From an uncultured Porphyromonas sp. (GTDB lineage: Bacteria > Bacteroidota > Bacteroidia > Bacteroidales > Porphyromonadaceae), in contig CALTVJ010000072.1 of the NCBI GenBank assembly GCA_943912835.1, forward strand, positions 1-7,546: a stretch of DNA of 7,546 nucleotides, written 5' to 3'. The notes beneath the pieces were generated by a model. The model was not told the origin of the DNA. It was given only the letters and a program-made list of their open reading frames with translations, and ran no database searches. Shown piece after piece: positions 1 through 7,546 of this stretch; the first letter of the stretch is position 1, and every line of letters starts with the position of its first letter. The position numbers and the translations under genes were made by a program.

Positions 1-60
1 GGCAGAAACGGCAATCAAGATGTGTCGTCCTCAAATTCATACAGAGCGTTAGTTCAGTCG

Positions 61-111
61 CTAAATAACAAACGGGGCTGTCGTCAAGTGACGACAGCCC
101 CGTTGTTTGTT
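61..111 (-). terminator. Rho-independent terminator after the beta-galactosidase gene
   Basis: A perfect 13-bp stem (73-85 with 90-102; arm CGGGGCTGTCGTC) closes a 4-nt loop at 86-89. It begins about 20 nt past the galactosidase stop codon. On the minus strand the stem is followed by a T-rich tail, TTTGTTATTTAG (72-61). The other side is also T-rich on the plus strand (TTGTTTGTT, 103-111), so the element could also stop transcription arriving from the left. The stem is strong and GC-rich, and its role follows from its position. Confidence 0.9.
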
Positions 112-122
112 GGTCGGAAGGA

Positions 123-3100
123 CTAATCTGCGATGAGAGTAAACTCTGCCCCTGCGGCATAGTCTGCGCCGTTGTGTGCATTAAGTCCCATAAAGCGAAC
201 ATATCTCGCCTTGACGGTCTTAGGTAACATCACGACTTGTTTCTCTCGCGAACGAGCGAAGCGACCCTTATAGATCTCGGTCCACGTTTTGCCATCTGAA
301 CTCACATGGAAACTAAAGTCCTTGATATTGCCGTTGTCTGACTCGTCTTGTCGTGGGGTATAGCTGAAACCTTTGATGTTTTTCTCACTGCTGGCATCGA
401 AATCAATCCAATGGGGATATTGTGCCACGGTTACCGAATACATCGTATGCCAAAGGGTCTCCGTATCGCCATCAATGAGGTTACGAGCTTCGGCATCGCC
501 ACTCTCTTCACTGCTAGCATAGACCACTGTGAGGGGGACAGACGTTATCTTCGAGAAAGTTTGTTTGACTTTGAGCTGTGGATTTTTTTGTGTCCACGCA
601 ACAAGCTTTCCTCCACTTTTCAAAGAGAATGGCTCCTCATATACTTTGGGCTTAGACTTGCCCAGTGTATAGAGTATAACGTCGCCTGCACCAGCCGTAA
701 TGCTTAGTTCGCCTTTAAGGTCGCGAGACATAATCGGAGCAATATCGCTCGTTAGGGCGACACGCTGAGTAGGCTTGCTATCGTATATCGGACGTATCAC
801 AAAGCTGAAAGTCTGTTGATGACCAAAAGAACGTGCATTTGCCAACGGAGGTCCTTGTCCACAACTATTACCACCTAAGCCCGTAACACTAGCATCGAGA
901 TGGAGGTGCGTGTCTCCTGGCGTAGGCAACTCGTGTGGGTGTGGAGCAAGCAATAGCTCACGGGCAGACCAAGGCAACGCCGAGGCACTCATTTGGCTAC
1001 CAGCTTGGACAAATATACCCTGACCATCATGGTTGCGTAAGCTGAGCCAACGTACCTCTTCTCGATTGCCCATCGTCTGTGGTTTGGGGAAGTTGACAAA
1101 CTGCCCTAAGACCGTATCGTCGTATTCGGCAATAAATTGTGAGGTCTTGCGGTCGCTATAATTGTTTACAGGACCTCGTCCGTAGTAACTATAACGAGAA
1201 AATTCTTTCGGAATAATTACCTCATAACCCAGACGCCCCAAAGCGAGTTGTGGTTTGTTGCTGACGATATTGGCTTGTAGCTCTATTGAGCCATCGGGAT
1301 ACACAACCCACGATTGAGCAGTGGTAAATTTGAAGTCATCTTCGCCAAAAGGACGATTTGCATCTTCCTCAATGGTGTACTTACCCGAAGACTCCGAAGC
1401 CCAACGACGCTTGCGACCAATGGTTGCTGCATTAGGCGCTTGACTCTCTACAAGATAAAACAGTACGACTACTCCGTCAGAGCGTGTATGGCTATTGCTT
1501 GTGAGTACCTTGTGTTTGAGGTTGTGTAAACCATTCGCCCCCCAGGCAGGATAAGCCCAGTTGTCGTTGTCGCAAGCGGCACGGAAAGCATCGAGCTTGG
1601 GGCCTTGCCCCTCGGCAATCATCGTCTTACCTTGATAGACTAAGCGGTGAATAGTCCCTTGCTCTTGGTCAAACTCGGCTAAAAATTTGTCGCCAGCAAC
1701 AGAGATGATTCGCTCTTGCTTCTTACCCTTGGGTTGTTGGAGTTGGAGTTTCGCTGAGCCTTGTGTTGCCACTTCGCTTAGGCTTGGTAAGTTTGTGGGG
1801 CTTTGTAGAAGGAGCTGTTCGCGTGCGAGTGTGTGCCCTGCCTTAGCCCAAGGCATATCGTGTTTGAGCTTGAAGTACAACTGCACGAAGTATTCGCTTT
1901 GGGGTTTCAAGCCTCTCGTCACAGCATCAAATTGCACTTTGAGGGTTGTGGCTTGTCTTGGTGCAATGGCAGTGAAATCAATCGTCTGCTCTTCGATTGC
2001 CTTACCGTCTTGGCTTAATACAGCCACAGCCGTATAATCCTTAGGGCTCAGCTCGGCAAAGTAGTGCTTATTGAAAACGCTTATTGTCCCCTCTTTGGCG
2101 AGTTGCTTATCTGTGATGCCGACCTCTTGATAAACTTTCTGTACTTCGTAATACTGAGGCTTGGGCGAGCGGTCAGCAAAGATGATGCCATTCATCACAA
2201 ACATACCATCATTGGGGGTATCTCCGAAGTCGCCACCATAGGCAGCATAGCGTGTCCCGTCTGGTAGGTAGTTGTACATCGCTTGGTCTACCCAATCCCA
2301 GATAGCTCCTCCACAGAAGAAGTTCGTAGACTCGATCGCCGTCCAATAGTCTTGCAGTCCACCCACAGCATTTCCCATAGAGTGAGCGTATTCCGAGATA
2401 TGGAATGGATATTTGATGTTGTATTTACCCTTTACGGCTTCTTGTACCCAAGGGATAGAGGGGTATTGATTAGACCCGATGTCTACGATGTCGTTGTTGC
2501 GTTCGTACTGTACAGGGCGAGAAGTGTCGACTGCTTTGGTGGCAGCATACGAACGTTTGAAATTGTCCCCAGGACCTGCCTCGTTACCGAGCGACCAGAT
2601 GACGATGCTTGGATGATTGAAGTTGGCATAGACCATTTCGAGCATACGGTTCGTAGTCTGGATGTCAAACTCTTTGACATGCGACAGTGAAGCCTTACCA
2701 TAGTAATACTGATGACTCTCGATGTTGGCTTCATCCTCCAAATAAATACCATATTTATCACAGAGGTAATAGAAGTAAGGTGCAGGAGGATAGTGCGAAT
2801 TGCGCACATGGTTGATATTAGCACGCTTCATCATCATCACTTCCTCTTCCATCATCTTAGGACTAAGGACGTGCCCCGTGGCAGGATGCGTTTCGTGGCG
2901 ATTGACCCCTTTGAGCTTAACGGGTTTGCCGTTGATAAGGAAGTAACGACCAGCTAATCCAAACTCATCATCTTTGGCTGCCACGTTCTTTACCTCAACC
3001 TCTCTAATACCCGTATAAGTCGAAACAGTCTCTAGGACTTCGCCCTTTTTGTTGAGTAGCTCAGCAACAAAAATGTATCTATGGGGCATCTCAGCACTCC

Positions 3101-4178
3101 ATAGTTTGGGATTTTGTACGGCTATCTCTGTCTGGATACTTGTTTTACCAAGTGCCATAAGGGTCTTTGCCTCTGATAGGCTTGGTGTACCAACGAGCTG
3201 CGCCCCTTGGTCTTGATATAGGGGTAGCTCATAGAGGCTATAACGAAGCTGCGCCCCTTTTACAGCCTTAACACCTAAATTTTGCAAATCTACACGCACA
3301 GAGAGGCGAGCATGCTCGTATTTGTCGTCCAAGTCAGGCGTGATTTGTAGGTCTTGTATCTGCGTTTTGGGCTTAGCCGTGAGAGATACAGAGCGGAATA
3401 TCCCAGGCAAGCGAAACATATCTTGACTCTCTAAAAAGCTCCCATCACTATTGCGGTAGACCTCCACAGCAACGATGTTTTCTCCCTTAACAAGATAGGG
3501 ACTAATGTCGAAACTAGCACGATTGCGCGAGTTCTTTGAGAATCCTACATACTTGCCGTTAATCCAGAGATAGAAAAACGAATCAACCCCATCAAAATTG
3601 ATATACACCTCACGACCCTGCCAAGCCTCATCGATCGTGAAGTTACGTCTATACGAACCGACTTCGTTGCGATGCTTGTACATCGTATGATCTTTGGGAG
3701 GTGTACGCATCACCCCGCCTTGCCAGTCTCCTACTTTCACCTCGTGGTAAAAAGGCACACGCTGATTAAGATAAATGGGGGTACCATACTTTTGCGTGCC
3801 GTCTTTTTGTAGCCCGTAAATGTTCCAATTCATAGGTACATCTACGATATCCCAGCTGCGGTCATCGAAGTTTGTTTGGTGAAAATCTTGCGCACGCTCC
3901 TCGGGGTTACCAACCCAACGGAAACGCCATTTCCCATCTAGACTTTTGTGATAACTACTAGCTGAGGGTAAGACTCCGAGAGCTTCCTCACGGTTGGCGA
4001 AAGACTCAAAAGAGGCTCGGGGTTGTAGTTTCCCCACCGCATAGGCTTCGGGGCTTTGCCACTCTTGCCCCGACGGAGCAGGTGGTACTTGATAATTAAA
4101 GCCTTTAAGCTGAGCTTGTGCTTGCCCGATGTGCGGGACTAGCAACGCTAAACTAAGGGCTAATGAAGCTTTTTTCAT
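123..4178 (-). CDS. lacZ: Exported GH2 beta-galactosidase with C-terminal CBM32-like domain
   Basis: This enzyme hydrolyses terminal beta-galactosides, probably in the periplasm or outside the cell. A signal peptide (hydrophobic core about residues 5-18) has a likely cleavage site AQA|Q after residue 22. There is no lipobox Cys. Domains in order: GH2 jelly-roll (~75-270), Ig-like (~272-392), catalytic TIM barrel (~394-690), DUF4981-like (~695-790), large beta-sandwich of the Bgal_small_N type (~825-1130), chitobiase C-terminal-like (~1143-1206) and F5/8 type C/CBM32-like (~1212-1350). By alignment to E. coli LacZ, the acid/base is Glu533 (LGNEAG), the nucleophile is Glu596 (ISEYAHSMGN), and the Mg ligands are Glu487, His489 and Glu533. 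The NRHETHP, NSHYP and IWDWVDQ motifs are also present. At 1351 aa it is about 330 longer than E. coli LacZ, through the leader and C-terminal modules. The start codon is followed directly by the Lys-Lys signal-peptide n-region. It has its own promoter and terminator. Family assignment is near certain; the exact substrate is not known, and lacZ is a family-level symbol. Confidence 0.96.
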   Translation of the reverse strand: MKKASLALSLALLVPHIGQAQAQLKGFNYQVPPAPSGQEWQSPEAYAVGKLQPRASFESFANREEALGVLPSASSYHKSLDGKWRFRWVGNPEERAQDFHQTNFDDRSWDIVDVPMNWNIYGLQKDGTQKYGTPIYLNQRVPFYHEVKVGDWQGGVMRTPPKDHTMYKHRNEVGSYRRNFTIDEAWQGREVYINFDGVDSFFYLWINGKYVGFSKNSRNRASFDISPYLVKGENIVAVEVYRNSDGSFLESQDMFRLPGIFRSVSLTAKPKTQIQDLQITPDLDDKYEHARLSVRVDLQNLGVKAVKGAQLRYSLYELPLYQDQGAQLVGTPSLSEAKTLMALGKTSIQTEIAVQNPKLWSAEMPHRYIFVAELLNKKGEVLETVSTYTGIREVEVKNVAAKDDEFGLAGRYFLINGKPVKLKGVNRHETHPATGHVLSPKMMEEEVMMMKRANINHVRNSHYPPAPYFYYLCDKYGIYLEDEANIESHQYYYGKASLSHVKEFDIQTTNRMLEMVYANFNHPSIVIWSLGNEAGPGDNFKRSYAATKAVDTSRPVQYERNNDIVDIGSNQYPSIPWVQEAVKGKYNIKYPFHISEYAHSMGNAVGGLQDYWTAIESTNFFCGGAIWDWVDQAMYNYLPDGTRYAAYGGDFGDTPNDGMFVMNGIIFADRSPKPQYYEVQKVYQEVGITDKQLAKEGTISVFNKHYFAELSPKDYTAVAVLSQDGKAIEEQTIDFTAIAPRQATTLKVQFDAVTRGLKPQSEYFVQLYFKLKHDMPWAKAGHTLAREQLLLQSPTNLPSLSEVATQGSAKLQLQQPKGKKQERIISVAGDKFLAEFDQEQGTIHRLVYQGKTMIAEGQGPKLDAFRAACDNDNWAYPAWGANGLHNLKHKVLTSNSHTRSDGVVVLFYLVESQAPNAATIGRKRRWASESSGKYTIEEDANRPFGEDDFKFTTAQSWVVYPDGSIELQANIVSNKPQLALGRLGYEVIIPKEFSRYSYYGRGPVNNYSDRKTSQFIAEYDDTVLGQFVNFPKPQTMGNREEVRWLSLRNHDGQGIFVQAGSQMSASALPWSARELLLAPHPHELPTPGDTHLHLDASVTGLGGNSCGQGPPLANARSFGHQQTFSFVIRPIYDSKPTQRVALTSDIAPIMSRDLKGELSITAGAGDVILYTLGKSKPKVYEEPFSLKSGGKLVAWTQKNPQLKVKQTFSKITSVPLTVVYASSEESGDAEARNLIDGDTETLWHTMYSVTVAQYPHWIDFDASSEKNIKGFSYTPRQDESDNGNIKDFSFHVSSDGKTWTEIYKGRFARSREKQVVMLPKTVKARYVRFMGLNAHNGADYAAGAEFTLIAD

Positions 4179-4205
4179 GAAGGATAGACTTTTGTGTTTC
4201 TATTT

Positions 4206-4237
4206 CAAAGATAGGGATTTATAGATAATTACTCCAA
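4206..4237 (-). promoter_or_regulatory. Bacteroidetes-type promoter of the beta-galactosidase gene
   Basis: On the minus strand, TATCTTTG (4213-4206) matches the Bacteroidetes sigma-70 -7 consensus TAnnTTTG exactly. A TTG at 4237-4235, 21 nt upstream, is a fair match to the -33 element. Transcription would start near 4200, leaving a leader of about 20 nt before the ATG at 4178. No Shine-Dalgarno sequence is visible before that ATG (the preceding bases are TCTATCCTTC), which is normal for this phylum. No operator-like dyad was seen. Confidence 0.75.
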
Positions 4238-4249
4238 CTATTTGTTCGT

Positions 4250-4294
4250 GAAAAATAAAGCTCGTCTACCGTAATGAAAACGATAGACGAGCTT
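4250..4294 (-). terminator. Rho-independent terminator after the M16 peptidase gene
   Basis: A perfect 11-bp stem (AAGCTCGTCTA at 4258-4268 with 4284-4294) closes a 15-nt loop. After one mismatch, two further pairs can form inside the loop. On the minus strand it is followed by TATTTTTC (4257-4250). It starts 20 nt past the M16 stop codon and lies upstream of the galactosidase promoter, so it separates the two genes into different transcription units. Confidence 0.88.
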
Positions 4295-4313
4295 GTCTTA
4301 AATATGGAACTGA

Positions 4314-7154
4314 TTATTTGCTCTTTTCTGGAAGCATCATGATTTCCACTGTATTCTTTTGGTCAAGTAGCTGTTTGAGCAAAGCTCCGACCTCTTGTGG
4401 GGTAATGCTTTTAAGTATTGAGAGGTAATCCTTGATATTATCACGGTTGTGGAAGTAATAGCTTGATAGCTGACCTAGCCAATAGCCATTCTCTTTTTGA
4501 TTCTCTTTGAAGTTTTTCTCGTAGTTCGTGATAACCTTGTCAAACTTCTCTTTGTCTGCCCCCTCTTTGGCGATACGTTGAAGTTCTTCGTTTACAACCT
4601 TATTGAGCTGAGTTGCTTTAGTAGGGTCTGTCTGGTAGAATACTTGTACTGAGGCTTCGTCTTTGGGTTCGTACGATAGGCTGGTACTTGTGCTTGCACC
4701 ATAGGTACCTCCCTCACGTTCGCGGATGGTCTCAACATAGACTTGGTCGAGTACATCTCCGAGAATATCCATCGTAACGATGTTGCGTTGGTTTACAGGG
4801 AGTTTACCGCTATACATATTGAATACCAATCCCATAGGGGTCTCTTGTTTCTTGGTATAGTGGTTGGTATAGACCCCAGTACGACGTTTAGGGAACTTGC
4901 TAAGGTCTGCTTTGCTGATGACTTTAGTTGCAGGAAGCGACGCAAGATAACGCTCTACAAGAGGGCGAAGTTTGGCTTCGTCAATGTTTCCAACAAAGAC
5001 AAATTTGAAGCCGTTGGCATTGGCAAAACGCTCACGATACATCTGCATCGCACGCTCGTAATTGATTTTGCGGTATTCCTCCTCAGTGAGTGAGAGTAGC
5101 TCTTTGTTGTTGGGGTAAACAGCACGAGTGATGCTATCGCCCACAGAAGCCATCGGGTTAGACTCAGACATCTTACGCATATTGATAGCTTTCTCGAGCC
5201 ATGCAGCAAAAGCCTCTTTGTCGCTACGCTTCTCTGTGAAGTTGAGGTAAATCAGCTGGAAGAGGGTCTCTAGGTCAGCCTTCGTTGTGCTACCTCCAAG
5301 GCTCTCGGCTGTGGTGCCAATAGAGGGAGAGGCTGCGGCGATACGACCTGTAAGGGCTTTGTCTAGTGCGCTATCATCAAATTTGCCAAGACCACCTAGA
5401 TTGATAACCGAGTTAATCACACGGCTCTCTAGCTCATCTTTCTTAGCAAAAGTTGAACGCCCACCTGGACGATAAGCTTGGAAGCGAATCTCGTCTTCTT
5501 TGAAAGTTGTTGGCTTGATGATGACTTCTACACCGTTAGATAGAGTCCATACAGTAGAGCCAAATTTACCAGCTTTATTGATTTTGACAACTTTACCAGC
5601 CTTAGGTATCTTGCTGATAAGCTGGGTATCACTCACTGCTTCTTTGAGTGCCTCCACTTTTTGAGATCTGTACGAATCAAACTCTGTCGCAAGCTCTGTC
5701 GCTGTTGGGTACTTGAGTCCTGCTTTTTGTGGTGCTGTGAGCGAAACGAAGATATTGCTCTTCTTACTAAGCAACTCCTTCGCCATAGCGTTGATAGCCT
5801 CCAAGGGAAGTCCTTCTGCCACCGAAGTTATGATTTGGTACTCAAGTTCGATACCAGGTATAGAACCTCCCTGACTGAAGTAGTGAGAGTATTCATCAGC
5901 ATAGCTGTTGTTTTTGCGTTTCTCACGTTCGTCATAAGCTTTTTTGAAGCTAACGAGGTAATTTTTCTTAGCACGATCGTATTCACTCTTAGAGATGCCA
6001 AATTGAGCCAGACGCTCCATCTCCGCAACTAGTGCTTTGAGAGCTGCTTGATATTTGCCGTCGGAAGTCGTAGCCGAGAAGCTGAAGGCATCTTTTGTTT
6101 GTGCCACAATATAATTCCCAAAGCTAGCAGAAGCACCCATAAATGGGGCATTAGGTTTCTTAACGATGTCGCTGAAACGCTCGCCCATCACAGAGCTAAT
6201 GATACCACGCATATAACCAACTACAAGTGCTACCTGAGAAGCTTTGAGCTCTTGTGGTAGTGGATCAAAAAGGAAGTTGAACGATACGTCTGTCGAGGTA
6301 GCCTCTGGGTCTGTCGCTACACTTCCTAAGATGCCCTCAATATCTGCTACGGGTTCGTAGACACGTGGAGCTGGATTGATAGGCTTAGGTACGTCAGCAA
6401 ACTGGCGTTTGATCGTTGCCTCAACTTTCTCGGGATCGATGTCTCCCACGATGATCAAAGCTTGCAAATCGGGGCGATACCATTTCTTGTAGTAAGCACG
6501 TAGCTCATCATACTTAAAGTTGCGTACCACATCCATCAAGCCGATAGGCATACGCAAGCCATATTTGTTGTTGGGGAAGGCATTCTCAAGCATCTTTCCC
6601 ATAACGCGATAATTTCCATTGTCGCGCGAACGCCATTCCTCTTGGATCACACCACGCTCTGCGTCAATTTCTTTATCCTCCAAGCTAATACCACAACTCC
6701 AATCGTGCAAAATAAGCAAACACGAGTCTACTGTTGATTGACGCTCAGTCGGAGCTCCCATAATCTGATACACAGTTTCGTCAAATGACGTGTAGGCATT
6801 CAGATTGGCACCAAACTTAATCCCGATGGTTTCAAGCCAGTTGATCATCGTTTTGCCAGGGAAGTTTTTCGTCCCATTGAAAGCGATATGCTCCAAGAAG
6901 TGCGCTAGACCACGCTGGTTCTCCTCTTCTTGCATAGAGCCGACTTTCTGCGTAATGTAGAAGTGTGCTCGTCCCTCTGGATGTTTGTTTTTGCGAATGA
7001 AGTAGGTCAAGCCATTGTCGAGCTTGCCAACCTTGACTGCTGTGTCTATGGGGAGGGCTGGTACCTGTGGCATCGTCTGTGCCAAAGAGTTACCGACTGC
7101 CACAAAGACAAGAGCCACACCTAGAACTAGGCGTTTTGTCATTGATGTAATCAT
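4314..7154 (-). CDS. Periplasmic M16 family zinc metallopeptidase (insulinase/PqqL-like)
   Basis: This is a single-chain clamshell protease of the pitrilysin/insulinase family, expected to cut peptides in the periplasm. A signal peptide spans residues 1-25 with probable cleavage SLA|Q; no Cys follows, so it is not a lipoprotein. The order is active M16 domain (~42-180), M16_C (~212-395), degenerate second M16 domain (~530-690) and second M16_C (~695-880). The inverted zinc motif HFLEH is at 85-89 (His85, His89 ligands, Glu88 catalytic). By alignment with pitrilysin, the helper Glu is Glu166 and the third ligand Glu173 (ERGVIQEEW). The second half lacks HxxEH, as expected, and carries the C-terminal Arg/Tyr-type motif REREGGTYG with Tyr818. 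The length of 946 aa is typical of two-repeat family members. An in-frame ATG at codon 5 (7142-7140) gives a more usual signal-peptide n-region and could be the true start; no ribosome binding site decides between them. The gene is monocistronic by its flanking signals. The substrate is unknown. Confidence 0.95.
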   Translation of the reverse strand: MITSMTKRLVLGVALVFVAVGNSLAQTMPQVPALPIDTAVKVGKLDNGLTYFIRKNKHPEGRAHFYITQKVGSMQEEENQRGLAHFLEHIAFNGTKNFPGKTMINWLETIGIKFGANLNAYTSFDETVYQIMGAPTERQSTVDSCLLILHDWSCGISLEDKEIDAERGVIQEEWRSRDNGNYRVMGKMLENAFPNNKYGLRMPIGLMDVVRNFKYDELRAYYKKWYRPDLQALIIVGDIDPEKVEATIKRQFADVPKPINPAPRVYEPVADIEGILGSVATDPEATSTDVSFNFLFDPLPQELKASQVALVVGYMRGIISSVMGERFSDIVKKPNAPFMGASASFGNYIVAQTKDAFSFSATTSDGKYQAALKALVAEMERLAQFGISKSEYDRAKKNYLVSFKKAYDEREKRKNNSYADEYSHYFSQGGSIPGIELEYQIITSVAEGLPLEAINAMAKELLSKKSNIFVSLTAPQKAGLKYPTATELATEFDSYRSQKVEALKEAVSDTQLISKIPKAGKVVKINKAGKFGSTVWTLSNGVEVIIKPTTFKEDEIRFQAYRPGGRSTFAKKDELESRVINSVINLGGLGKFDDSALDKALTGRIAAASPSIGTTAESLGGSTTKADLETLFQLIYLNFTEKRSDKEAFAAWLEKAINMRKMSESNPMASVGDSITRAVYPNNKELLSLTEEEYRKINYERAMQMYRERFANANGFKFVFVGNIDEAKLRPLVERYLASLPATKVISKADLSKFPKRRTGVYTNHYTKKQETPMGLVFNMYSGKLPVNQRNIVTMDILGDVLDQVYVETIREREGGTYGASTSTSLSYEPKDEASVQVFYQTDPTKATQLNKVVNEELQRIAKEGADKEKFDKVITNYEKNFKENQKENGYWLGQLSSYYFHNRDNIKDYLSILKSITPQEVGALLKQLLDQKNTVEIMMLPEKSK

Positions 7155-7187
7155 ATTATTACTAGGCTATGAAATATAGTTTATATA

Positions 7188-7195
7188 CAAAGGTA
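7188..7195 (-). promoter_or_regulatory. Probable -7 promoter element of the M16 peptidase gene
   Basis: On the minus strand, TACCTTTG (7195-7188) matches the Bacteroidetes -7 consensus TAnnTTTG. It would give a leader of roughly 27 nt to the first ATG, or 39 nt to the alternative ATG at codon 5. No good TTG -33 element lies at the usual 19-21 nt distance; the nearest TTG is about 30 nt upstream (7228-7226). The call rests on the -7 match and its position in an AT-rich stretch. Confidence 0.6.
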
Positions 7196-7268
7196 AACAA
7201 TTAGAACATAAATCACTATAGAGATCAAGCAGTTGTATAGCTGTTTCAAATTGTTGATGAGTCTTAGG

Positions 7269-7276
7269 CAAATATA
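7269..7276 (-). promoter_or_regulatory. Possible second, upstream -7 element
   Basis: On the minus strand, TATATTTG (7276-7269) also fits TAnnTTTG. If used, it would give the M16 gene a leader of about 110 nt. There is no TTG at the expected -33 distance, and the surroundings are only about 27% GC, so a chance match is quite possible. Confidence 0.25.
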
Positions 7277-7290
7277 GCATATTTTTTATA

Positions 7291-7546
7291 CTCTAGGAGA
7301 GGATTTGAAGAGCTTCGTTGAGGTTGTCGTTCTTCTCTCGGTAGAGCGACCGAGGTCGTTTCGCCGAGAGAAGGTTTGTCGACTCGGTAGGACGATTAAG
7401 CTCTGTCTGTTGGGCTTATCTTTTGGAGACTATTGCATAATACAGCACTCGCTTCGGTGCGAGGCGCACAGCCACTTGGGGCATTGCCCAGACAAAAGGG
7501 TCTTTGACCCCTCCCTGCGCCCTCAGTCTGGGTGCCTTCTAAGGCA
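7291..7546. other. Hairpin-rich intergenic region of unknown role
   Basis: This stretch upstream of the M16 gene has no recognisable gene. It contains a 10-bp stem (7332-7341 with 7364-7373), a 5-bp hairpin CTCGC/GCGAG (7448-7463), a 4-bp GGGC/GCCC hairpin (7479-7489), a 7-bp stem CCCAGAC/GTCTGGG (7487-7493 with 7526-7532) enclosing a 5-bp GGGTC/GACCC hairpin (7498-7510), and a 6-bp palindrome with a 2-nt loop (7533-7546) at the window edge. The 7479-7489 and 7487-7493 stems overlap, so not all can form together. GC is about 49% in 7291-7440 and 61% in 7441-7546. None of the hairpins has a good T-tract, so these are not obvious terminators. A dispersed repeat, a structured RNA or the end of a neighbouring gene are all possible. 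Confidence 0.4.

Noticed and set aside
1..40. A minus-strand ATG at 40-38 opening a 13-codon frame to the left edge.
   Set aside because: It is too short to judge, and no TAnnTTTG promoter lies between the terminator and this ATG.
2283..2690. A 135-codon plus-strand frame inside the galactosidase gene.
   Set aside because: It lies fully antisense to the conserved catalytic barrel, has no recognisable domain, and is explained as a shadow of the real gene.
5661..6032. A 123-codon plus-strand frame inside the M16 gene.
   Set aside because: It is antisense to conserved M16 sequence, with a Cys- and Arg-rich composition typical of shadow frames.
7167..7280. A 37-codon minus-strand frame (starting MLYLPKTHQQFETA) just upstream of the M16 gene.
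   Set aside because: Both candidate -7 elements lie inside it, so neither promoter would transcribe its start. It has no ribosome binding site and sits in very AT-rich DNA.
7332..7373. The 10-bp stem considered as a terminator for a gene to the right.
   Set aside because: On the minus strand it is followed by AACGACAACC with no T-tract. On the plus strand only GTTTGTC follows, so it does not fit a rho-independent terminator.
7291..7546. tRNA, CRISPR array or integron attC site in the hairpin-rich end.
   Set aside because: There is no cloverleaf with a T-loop GTTCRA motif, no regularly spaced repeats, and no attC core-site signature.

Overview
The window looks like ordinary chromosome from a member of the Bacteroidales, possibly Porphyromonas-like. 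The evidence is the protein families, two promoters matching the Bacteroidetes -7 consensus TAnnTTTG, the lack of clear Shine-Dalgarno sequences, and a moderate GC content. The family-level placement is inference; no rRNA or other taxonomic marker is present.

Layout: two large exported-protein genes, both on the minus strand, fill about 92% of the window. Read in the direction of transcription (right to left), the order is: a hairpin-rich, GC-rich stretch of unknown role (about 7291-7546); an AT-rich promoter region (7155-7290); a 946-residue periplasmic M16 zinc peptidase (7154-4314); its terminator (4250-4294); a consensus promoter (4206-4237); a 1351-residue exported GH2 beta-galactosidase with a C-terminal CBM32-type domain (4178-123); and a strong terminator (61-111). 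The left 60 bases hold nothing recognisable.

The two genes appear to be separate transcription units, because the 135-bp gap holds a terminator for the first and a promoter for the second. Both fit a cell-envelope nutrient-scavenging lifestyle: the galactosidase would release galactose from glycans or oligosaccharides, and the M16 enzyme would cut imported peptides. Nothing in the sequence ties them to a common pathway.

I found no clear undescribed system. The part that known features do not explain is the right-hand end: GC rises from about 27% to 49% to 61% across three adjacent blocks, with several hairpins and a 49-codon frame open to the window edge. It could be a dispersed repeat, a structured RNA, or the tail of a neighbouring element.
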